Shown piece by piece: positions 58,233-64,000 of a stretch of DNA of 64,000 bases (position 1 is its first letter; the number at the start of each line of letters is the position of its first letter). Source of the stretch: an uncultured Desulfobacterales bacterium. Lineage in GTDB: Bacteria; Desulfobacterota; Desulfobacteria; Desulfobacterales; JAHEIW01. The notes under the pieces are model-generated. The model saw only the letters and a list, made by a program, of their open reading frames with translations. It ran no database searches and was not told where the DNA came from. The stretch lies in assembly GCA_947259495.1 (NCBI GenBank), contig CAMYLV010000003.1, positions 88,626 to 152,625 of the forward strand, read 5' to 3'. Made by a program: the position numbers and the translations under genes.

Positions 58233-58976
58233 ATGAATCCAAAAATTGCGGTTGTCATACTGGCGGCAGGTTTGGGAACCCGCATGAAATCGAATAAAGC
58301 CAAGGTGCTACACGAGGTTTGCGGTAAGCCGATGGTTGATTACGTCGTTGAAACGGCCCAAAAAGTTGCCGGCAACAATGTGATACTGGTGGTGGGCCAT
58401 CAGGCAGATCGGGTCCGCCGGACCGTTTCAATACGGGGCATTTTCCATTTTGCCCATCAAAAAGAGCAGCTGGGTACCGGACACGCGGTCCTGTGCGCCC
58501 TGCCTTACATCCCGGACGCCTGCCGTGAGGTGGTCATTTTGTGCGGCGATGTGCCCCTGATTCAGGCCAACACCATTAGGGCGCTGATCGCGTCTCATTT
58601 GGCTGAAAAAAGGGATATTACCGTTTTGGCGGTTGAGCTGGAGGACCCAACCGGTTATGGTCGCATCCTGTTGGATGCTGATGGTCGGGTGCAGGCCATT
58701 GTGGAAGAATCCGATGCCGGCATTGAGCAAAAACGCGTCCGATTAATCAATACCGGTATTTATTGCGTCCATAAAAAATTTTTAGCAGAGGCGCTGCCGC
58801 AAATAAAATCTGACAATGTTCAAGGCGAAATATACCTTACTGATATTATTGAAATTGCCTATGGCGGCCAAAAGCATATTGGCGTAATCACCGGCGATAA
58901 CCCTGTTGAAGTGACCGGTATCAACACCCTTGAAGAATTAAAACACGTTGAGTTGGCGATGAGAAACCGGCGATGA
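58233..58976 (+). CDS. GlmU-type UDP-sugar pyrophosphorylase domain, without acetyltransferase
   Basis: 247 residues from ATG 58233 (ATG 58212 and 58191 are possible but without clear ribosome sites). NTP-transferase fold: LAAGLGTRMKSNKAKVLHEV near 8-27, HQKEQLGTGHAV, LCGDVPLIQ with the metal-binding Asp, YGRILLDADGRV and INTGIYCV. These are the uridylyltransferase motifs of GlmU. Normal GlmU is about 450 residues with a C-terminal left-handed beta-helix acetyltransferase; here the frame ends after NTLEELKHVELAMRNRR, so the second half is missing. It could make UDP-GlcNAc from GlcNAc-1-P or act on another sugar phosphate. Confidence 0.82.
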   Translation: MNPKIAVVILAAGLGTRMKSNKAKVLHEVCGKPMVDYVVETAQKVAGNNVILVVGHQADRVRRTVSIRGIFHFAHQKEQLGTGHAVLCALPYIPDACREVVILCGDVPLIQANTIRALIASHLAEKRDITVLAVELEDPTGYGRILLDADGRVQAIVEESDAGIEQKRVRLINTGIYCVHKKFLAEALPQIKSDNVQGEIYLTDIIEIAYGGQKHIGVITGDNPVEVTGINTLEELKHVELAMRNRR

Positions 58977-59040
58977 ATATCGCTTGACTTTTTTTGAGAA
59001 TACAGATTATATTAAAATAAAATATTCGTGAGGTTAAGCC

Positions 59041-59280
59041 TTGGATAATGCGATCCTTTCTGACCAGTTCAACCAAATTGAGAAAAAAGTTGTACGGTTG
59101 ATTGCGATTTGCGAAGAAAACGAGGCTGCCAATTTAGAACTTAAAAATAAAATTAAAAGCCTAGAGGAGGAGCTTTTAGGTAAGATCGAGGCTGAAAAAG
59201 GCCACGCGCAGGAAAAGGCTTTGATGCGTTCAAAGATTGATAGTTTGTTGGTCAGAATTGAAGAAATCATTGAAGTTTAG
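59041..59280 (+). CDS. ZapB-like coiled-coil cell-division protein
   Basis: 79 residues, almost all one coiled coil (LSDQFNQIEKKVVRLIAICEENEAANLELKNKIKSLEEELLGK...). Starts with TTG 59041, with GTGAGG upstream. ZapB in enterobacteria is a similar short coiled coil that binds ZapA at the Z-ring; direct linkage to zapA here supports that role, but coiled coils are weak evidence on their own. Confidence 0.65.
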   Translation: MDNAILSDQFNQIEKKVVRLIAICEENEAANLELKNKIKSLEEELLGKIEAEKGHAQEKALMRSKIDSLLVRIEEIIEV

Positions 59281-59337
59281 TGTACCTTGACCGTCGGATG
59301 TGGGTTATCGAAAGCGGAAAGGCAGAATTAATATTCA

Positions 59338-59637
59338 TTGGAACAACTTGTAACCATAGAGCTTTTTGGAAAAAAACACACGTTTAAGGCTGAATCGGAT
59401 GTTGATCAGGCCAAAGAAATAGCGGATGTATTAGTCAAAGAAGTGTCTCGCGTTGAAAGTCAGCAATCCGGTAAATCATCTACGGAATCAAATTTAACCA
59501 CTTTGATGTTAGCGGCTTTGAATATCGCGCATCAAAATTTGGAGCTGGAAAACCGGCATTCGAAGTTTAAGCAGCATTTATCAGAACGATCGCTAAATTT
59601 GATTCGTCAATTGGATGATTGCGTCTCACAAAAATGA
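59338..59637 (+). CDS. zapA: Cell-division protein ZapA
   Basis: 99 residues. ZapA pattern: VTIELFGKKHTFKAESD near the N-terminus, then two helices ADVLVKEVSRVESQQ and LTTLMLAALNIAHQNLELENRHSKFKQHL. Binds and bundles FtsZ. Starts with TTG 59338; no ATG is available in frame before the conserved part. The gene lies directly upstream of the 6S RNA, an order conserved in many proteobacteria. Confidence 0.88.
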   Translation: MEQLVTIELFGKKHTFKAESDVDQAKEIADVLVKEVSRVESQQSGKSSTESNLTTLMLAALNIAHQNLELENRHSKFKQHLSERSLNLIRQLDDCVSQK

Positions 59638-59667
59638 GGAACTTATTTACAAGTTGTAAAATGAATG

Positions 59668-59770
59668 ACCTTTAAAAGGGAGAACCCATCGGTTTTCCGC
59701 GACCTGTACCGCCAGAAATCCTGAACGCATTCGAATGCGTTTCAGGGTGCAACTCGGGTCGGTAAATTTG
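59668..59770 (+). other. Structured non-coding segment between zapA and 6S RNA
   Basis: Contains the perfect 16-bp palindrome ACGCATTCGAATGCGT (flanked by CCTGA/TCAGG, 59720-59746) within outer arms CCGCGACC and GGGTCGG. It folds as one long hairpin. Function unknown: it might carry the ssrS promoter region, a processing site, or a separate small RNA. No T-run follows. Confidence 0.5.
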
Positions 59771-59787
59771 CGCGCAATCAGATAACA

Positions 59788-59973
59788 TTTTGCCCCTACC
59801 ATGTCCGTGATTGGGAGTTATTCTTTGACCCAACAGCTATCTTCTGGGAGCCTTCGCTGGTTTCGGTGTGCATGTTCTGCTGGTTCAGAAAAGCCTAATG
59901 AATCTATGAGGCGCCCACTTTGAACATAGGTTCAAAGACCTGTCAACACGGCATTTTGGTGGGGGTCTTCTTT
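59788..59973 (+). ncRNA. ssrS: 6S RNA
   Basis: About 186 nt. The 5' arm GCCCCTACC-ATGTCCGTG (59792-59809) pairs with the 3' arm CACGGCATTTTGGTGGGGGT (59947-59966), closing a long rod. The conserved 3' hairpin CTTTGAACATAGGTTCAAAG at about 59922-59941 corresponds to the CUUGAAC...GGUUCAAG element of E. coli 6S RNA. Size equals the E. coli RNA (184 nt), and position after zapA is the conserved one. It binds the sigma-70 holoenzyme by mimicking an open promoter in stationary phase. The exact ends are estimates. Confidence 0.85.
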
Positions 59974-60041
59974 TGTACATAATGTACCCCTTCAGCCCTG
60001 TAGCGGTTTAATGAAATCATGTTAATTTCTCGGCCGCTTTT

Positions 60042-60071
60042 CGGGTTTGCCGGCGCAGCCCGTCTTTTTTC
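60042..60071 (+). terminator. Likely intrinsic terminator between 6S RNA and rny
   Basis: CGGGTTTGC / GCAGCCCG stem with a small CGGC loop and a one-base bulge, followed by TCTTTTTT. It would separate the 6S or zap transcript from rny. The remaining 245 bases to rny show no gene. Confidence 0.65.
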
Positions 60072-60316
60072 TCCTTCGAATTTCTTTGCAGATTTGCTCC
60101 GCTTCAAAAGCTAATCCGAACGTCTCACGCGTTTTCGCAAAACTATAAAAAGGGTTTGTGAACTGACTGATGCCAGCAGTTCAGCCCAGATGCAAAGACG
60201 CGCCAGCTCACTTTCAACCACAGGCGGTTGAAATTTGACCTTAATAAATGAACTTGATGATGAAAACGATTGTATATGCCAAGCGATTTCATTGCGGGTT
60301 TTTCAGGGAGTGAGAT

Positions 60317-61879
60317 ATGAGTACCTTTAATATAATTATCGCTATAATATGTTTTGGAGCCGGTTTCGCAATTGCCTTCTGGGTCAAAGGAAAAATTGCA
60401 GCTCAAAAAATTAAAGTTGCTGAGGGAGAAGCGGCGCACCTGATAGCGGATTCTAAGCGCAAGGCCGAAACGTTTCTAAAGGAAGCTGATCTGGAAATAA
60501 AAGACCAGCTTTTTAAAATGAAAAGCGACTTTGATGCCGAGACCAAAGATACGCGTTCAGAGCTTAAACAGCGCGCTGCGCATCTGATGCAAAAAGAGGA
60601 AAACATTGATCGCAAAATCGAAGAGCATGAGCGCAGGGCGCGGGAGATTCAGCGCAAGGAAAAGAAGTTGCGAAAAAGAGGTAATGAAATTGAGCGCAAG
60701 GAGCTTGAATATGGGGAGTTGATCGAGGAGCAGAAACAGCAACTTGAGAAGATTTCAGGATTGTCGGCCGAGCAGGCAAAGGAATTGTTGATCCGTGCCA
60801 TGGAAAATGAGGCCCGTTACGAAGGGGCCCGGATCATTAAGAAAATTGAAAATGAGGCCAAGGAGCAGGCCGATCGAAAATCAAAAAAAATTCTGGCAAC
60901 AGCCATCCAGCGCTATGCCGGAGAATATGTCGCCGAACGCACGGTCTCGGTTGTTCAGCTGCCCAGCGATGAAATGAAGGGTCGGATTATCGGACGTGAA
61001 GGACGCAATATTCGCGCCATCGAGGCCGCCACCGGGGTGGATCTGATTATCGATGATACGCCCGAAGCCGTCATATTATCCGGTTTTAATCCCGTCAGAC
61101 GAGAAGTTGCGCGGCTGTCATTGATGCGACTCATCTCAGACGGTCGGATCCATCCTGCCCGCATAGAGGATATAGTTAAAAAAGTCGGTCAGGAAGTCGA
61201 CATTGCCGTAAAGGAGGCTGGTGAACAGGCGGCCTTTGATTTAGGCGTTCATGGAATCCACAATGAGCTGGTCAAAACCCTGGGCCGATTGAAGTTCCGA
61301 ACCAGCTACGCTCAGAATGTGTTGCAGCACTCTGTTGAAGTCGGGTTTCTCTCCGGGATCATGGCTTCAGAACTGGGGCTCAATGCCAAAATGGCGCGCC
61401 GGATGGGATTGTTGCATGATATCGGCAAAGCAATTGATCATGAAGTCGAGGGGCCGCATGCGGTTATCGGATCCCGGCTGGCTAAAAAATTTAATGAATC
61501 CCCGAAAGTTGTGCATGCGATTGCGGCGCACCATGAGGATGTGCCGCCCAATACGGTTCTGGCCTTGCTCGTGCAGGCGGCCGATGGACTTTCCGGCGCC
61601 AGACCCGGCGCGCGCAAAGAACTGCTTGAAAACTACATTAAACGTTTGGAAGATTTAGAAAATATTGCCAATTCCTTTAAAGGTGTTTCCAACACCTATG
61701 CCATACAGGCCGGCCGGGAATTACGCGTCATTGTGGAAAGCGAAGTCATTTCCGATGAAGAAGCCACTCTGGTAAGCCGTGATATTGCCAAAAAAATAGA
61801 AGAGTCGTTAACTTTTCCCGGCCAGATCAAGGTGACGGTTATCAGAGAGACAAGGGCCGTCGAGTACGCCAACAAATAG
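60317..61879 (+). CDS. rny: Ribonuclease Y
   Basis: 520 residues, normal length. N-terminal membrane anchor ([17 protein letters not shown]), a long coiled coil to about 200, KH domain with [28 protein letters not shown], and the HD domain with [21 protein letters not shown] and AHHEDVPP. Membrane-bound endonuclease that starts mRNA decay. Together with rnj and ricT in this window it suggests a Bacillus-like degradation machinery. Confidence 0.97.
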   Translation: MSTFNIIIAIICFGAGFAIAFWVKGKIAAQKIKVAEGEAAHLIADSKRKAETFLKEADLEIKDQLFKMKSDFDAETKDTRSELKQRAAHLMQKEENIDRKIEEHERRAREIQRKEKKLRKRGNEIERKELEYGELIEEQKQQLEKISGLSAEQAKELLIRAMENEARYEGARIIKKIENEAKEQADRKSKKILATAIQRYAGEYVAERTVSVVQLPSDEMKGRIIGREGRNIRAIEAATGVDLIIDDTPEAVILSGFNPVRREVARLSLMRLISDGRIHPARIEDIVKKVGQEVDIAVKEAGEQAAFDLGVHGIHNELVKTLGRLKFRTSYAQNVLQHSVEVGFLSGIMASELGLNAKMARRMGLLHDIGKAIDHEVEGPHAVIGSRLAKKFNESPKVVHAIAAHHEDVPPNTVLALLVQAADGLSGARPGARKELLENYIKRLEDLENIANSFKGVSNTYAIQAGRELRVIVESEVISDEEATLVSRDIAKKIEESLTFPGQIKVTVIRETRAVEYANK

Positions 61880-62243
61880 AATTTTCAATTTCTAAATGGA
61901 TCCTTTTCCGCTGAGCTGCGTTCTCCGCGGATTTTTACCTTAGACGTACGATAAGTACGACTCAGATAAAAACCCTTGTGCGGCCTTGCTCAACGAAAAA
62001 ATCTCTCATTTATAAATCGAAAATTCATTTTTTTTATGAAGGTGCATGGTTTTTAAATTAAATTGCGCCGTTTGAGCACCTTAATTTATTAGGATTAGAT
62101 GCGAAATCCCGCATGATGCGGGGGCCCTCGAACAAGATCTAAGCTTTTGCAAGCGGCTATTATTATATTAAAATCCGATGGACAAAATCTAACTTTTACT
62201 TTATTAAATAAACGTTTAAGATCCATTTATAAATTGAGAATTT
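61880..62243. repeat. Element with 23-bp terminal inverted repeats and a nested palindrome (MITE-like)
   Basis: AATTTTCAATTTCTAAATGG (from 61881) is inverted at the right end as CCATTTATAAATTGAGAATT (62224-62243); with the adjoining ATC the arms match at about 21 of 23. A third inverted copy (CATTTATAAATCGAAAATTC) lies at 62007-62026. It encloses CTGCGTT...ACGTAC-GATAA-GTACG...GGCCTTGC and a CCCGCATGATGCGGG hairpin near 62110. No open frame of note. It fills the rny-tyrS gap, starting at the base after the rny stop. Confidence 0.65.
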
Positions 62244-62272
62244 ATTTCGAATTTCAATGAAGGAAAGCTTGC

Positions 62273-63565
62273 ATGGCCAATGTTATAGATGTTTTGAAGG
62301 AGCGCGGTTTCATTGAACAGACCACCCATGATCGGGAATTAAGAGAATGCCTCGATCAGGGGAGCGTGACCTGCTATATCGGGTTTGACCCCACCGCCGC
62401 CAGTCTGCACATTGGCAGCCTGGTGCCCATCATGTCTCTGGCCCACATGCAACGACAGGGCCACCGGCCGATTGCCCTGATCGGCGGGGGTACGGGGATG
62501 GTCGGAGATCCTTCCGGAAAATCGGAAATGCGCCAATTGCTGACCCTGGAAGCCCTGGGAAAAAATGCGGAAGGGATCAAAAAGCAGCTATCTCATTTTC
62601 TTGATTTTAAAGACGGGAAAGCGCTGATGTTAAATAATGCCGACTGGCTGACCGAATTGAAATATATTCCTTTTTTACGAGACATCGGTCGCCACTTTTC
62701 GATTAACCGCATGATCAAGGCCGAAAGTTATAAAATTCGTCTGGATTCAGAAGAAGGCCTGACCTTTATTGAATTTAATTACATGGTATTACAGGCATAC
62801 GATTTTTTAGAGCTATTTCAGAATTACGATTGCCAGATTCAAATGGGCGGCAGCGATCAATGGGGCAATATCGTCGCCGGGGTTGAGCTGATTCGCCGGG
62901 TCCAACAGGGGGCGGCATTCGGAATTACATTTCCCCTGATTACCACCAGCGGTGGGGAAAAAATGGGCAAAACGGCTAAAGGGGCAGTGTGGTTGGATGC
63001 CGCTAAAACCTCACCTTATGACTACTATCAATATTGGATCAACACCGATGACCGGGACGTGGCGCGTTTTTTAGCATTGTTTACGTTTCTGCCGATGGAT
63101 GAAATTCGTCAAATTAAGCAGTTAAGCGGTGCGAATCTGAACACGGCCAAAGCGATCCTCGCCTTCGAGGCCACCCGGCTTGCTCACGGGAATCAGGCGG
63201 CCGTCGAAGCGCATCAGGCCGCGGCAAGTATGTTTGGCGCGCGGCAAGTGCCGGCCGATATTTTGCCCGCCAGCACCTTGCCGCGGGGCAATTTCGGCGC
63301 TGATGATGCCTCGGTGCCCACCTCTTCGCTGGATGTCCAAACCCTTAAAGCCGGCATTCCGGCTTTTAAGCTGTTTCATCAGGTCGGCCTGGCGAATTCC
63401 GGTGGTGCTGCCCGCCGGTTGATCGAACAGGGTGGTGCCTATATAAATGGTACCCGCGTCGAATCATTTGATTATCAGGTGAGCGACACGGATTTAGACG
63501 ATACTCAAACGATTCTTCTGCGCTCAGGCAAAAAACGCTTCCACAAAATTGAAATCAAAAAATAA
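62273..63565 (+). CDS. tyrS: Tyrosyl-tRNA synthetase
   Basis: 430 residues. Class I: HIGSLVP near residue 46 (HIGH variant normal for TyrRS), GGGTGMVGDPSGKS, tyrosine pocket MVLQAYDFLELF..., GGSDQWGNI, and KMGKT near 234 in the KMSKS position, as in many bacterial TyrRS. C-terminal S4 domain (LANSGGAARRLIEQGGAYINGTRV). Charges tRNA-Tyr. It lies upstream of the rRNA operon but is separated by strong rRNA promoters. Confidence 0.96.
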   Translation: MANVIDVLKERGFIEQTTHDRELRECLDQGSVTCYIGFDPTAASLHIGSLVPIMSLAHMQRQGHRPIALIGGGTGMVGDPSGKSEMRQLLTLEALGKNAEGIKKQLSHFLDFKDGKALMLNNADWLTELKYIPFLRDIGRHFSINRMIKAESYKIRLDSEEGLTFIEFNYMVLQAYDFLELFQNYDCQIQMGGSDQWGNIVAGVELIRRVQQGAAFGITFPLITTSGGEKMGKTAKGAVWLDAAKTSPYDYYQYWINTDDRDVARFLALFTFLPMDEIRQIKQLSGANLNTAKAILAFEATRLAHGNQAAVEAHQAAASMFGARQVPADILPASTLPRGNFGADDASVPTSSLDVQTLKAGIPAFKLFHQVGLANSGGAARRLIEQGGAYINGTRVESFDYQVSDTDLDDTQTILLRSGKKRFHKIEIKK

Positions 63566-63643
63566 TCTAAGGTTGTTCATTTGGGATTGATGTAACCATG
63601 TCCATACCGTTTTAGGATTCCCTAAAAAAAATGAAAATTTTTA

Positions 63644-63672
63644 TTGACAAACTCAATCCGTAACTGTAGATT
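63644..63672 (+). promoter_or_regulatory. rRNA promoter P1
   Basis: Perfect TTGACA at 63644-63649, 17-bp spacer, TAGATT at 63667-63672. A run of A upstream (CCTAAAAAAAATGAAAATTT) resembles an UP element. Confidence 0.75.
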
Positions 63673-63733
63673 CACGGTTTGTCATCCGGGGCCGATCGAT
63701 TCAAAATAACGGCTCGAAAACAGCTAAAAAGTG

Positions 63734-63761
63734 TTGACAAAACATTACCAATTAGTATATT
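63734..63761 (+). promoter_or_regulatory. rRNA promoter P2
   Basis: Perfect TTGACA at 63734-63739, 16-bp spacer, TATATT at 63756-63761. An A/T-rich stretch precedes it. Tandem promoters about 90 bp apart are usual for rRNA operons. Confidence 0.8.
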
Positions 63762-63805
63762 TAAAAGTTTGCATTGTCGGCCTAATTTGCCATTTTCAAT
63801 GCAGC

Positions 63806-63838
63806 CGCCCTTTTTTTGGGCGATTTGATCTTTGAAAA
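63806..63838 (+). promoter_or_regulatory. rRNA leader boxB/boxA-like antitermination site
   Basis: Stem-loop CGCCC-TTTTTTT-GGGCG at 63806-63822, then TGATCTTTGAAAA at 63826-63838, close to the bacterial boxA consensus TGCTCTTTGAAAA. A second hairpin ATTGTGT-TTAAC-ACACAAT lies at 63880-63898 just before 16S. Confidence 0.7.
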
Positions 63839-63909
63839 CTAAATAGTGACGCGTATGTAAGTCGGGTCAACGTAAATGTATTGTGTTTAACACACAATAT
63901 CTCATAGTT

Positions 63910-64000
<91 letters not shown>

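Noticed and set aside
59680..59973. Alternative longer 6S RNA starting near 59680, pairing GAGAACCCATC with GGTGGGGGTCT
   Set aside because: The pairing needs a mismatch and a bulge, and the length of about 290 nt is atypical; the arm at 59792-59809 pairs much better and gives the normal length.

Overview
The window looks like a chromosomal segment of an anaerobic, Gram-negative, rod-shaped delta-proteobacterium (Desulfobacterota, most likely Desulfobacterales). This is inferred from gene content and order: a detached F1/b/b' ATP synthase operon without the a and c genes, RNase J and RNase Y together, RicT-HolB-MetG clustering, a 2[4Fe-4S] ferredoxin, LptD (an outer membrane), MreBCD-PBP2-RodA-bactofilin, HD-GYP and sigma-54 regulators. 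Intergenic regions are unusually rich in palindromes and degenerate word repeats. No phage, insertion sequence, CRISPR array or integron was found.

Layout. 1-7.1 kb: the tail of a gene (perhaps a MoxR ATPase), a VWA/CoxE protein, an orphan prepilin, a PilZ protein, a YjbQ-family protein, and a two-gene unit joining a winged-helix protein to a zinc-ribbon/Cache/HAMP membrane sensor. 7.4-15 kb: enolase, a LolA-like secreted protein, CTP synthase with a terminator hairpin in its leader, a response regulator, a GAF/sigma-54 activator and a secreted START-like protein. 15-27 kb, all on the minus strand: a giant GlmS-like protein, then lptD, a NusG-like factor, HU/IHF, holB, ricT and metG. 27-33 kb: surE, tmk, a cysteine synthase fused to an eroded cysteinyl-tRNA synthetase, an unknown protein, ferredoxin and a small unknown protein. 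33-45.7 kb: plsC-rnj, ftsK, two methyltransferases and a glycosyltransferase, an HD-GYP regulator, tRNA-Pro(GGG), LD-carboxypeptidase and a beta-lactamase-fold hydrolase.

45.7-58 kb: the cell-elongation operon mreB-mreC-mreD-mrdA-rodA-bactofilin, followed by its own promoter and the ATP synthase operon (b', b, delta, alpha, gamma, beta, epsilon). 58-64 kb: a GlmU uridylyltransferase domain without the acetyltransferase half, ZapB-like and ZapA, a well supported 6S RNA in the classic zapA-ssrS position, RNase Y, tyrS, and a ribosomal RNA operon with tandem promoters and boxB/boxA-like leader elements, of which only the first 91 bases of 16S rRNA are present.

Most notable points: (1) the CysK-CysRS fusion, whose synthetase half has lost HIGH, KMSKS and one zinc cysteine while the cysteine synthase half looks intact; (2) a 1257-residue GlmS relative with its glutaminase cysteine buried about 60 residues from the N-terminus and a 330-residue C-terminal extension; (3) several dispersed palindromic repeat families, including one with a perfect 19-bp stem and one with conserved outer arms around interchangeable inner hairpins; (4) a perfect 78-bp direct repeat inside the holB-ricT operon.
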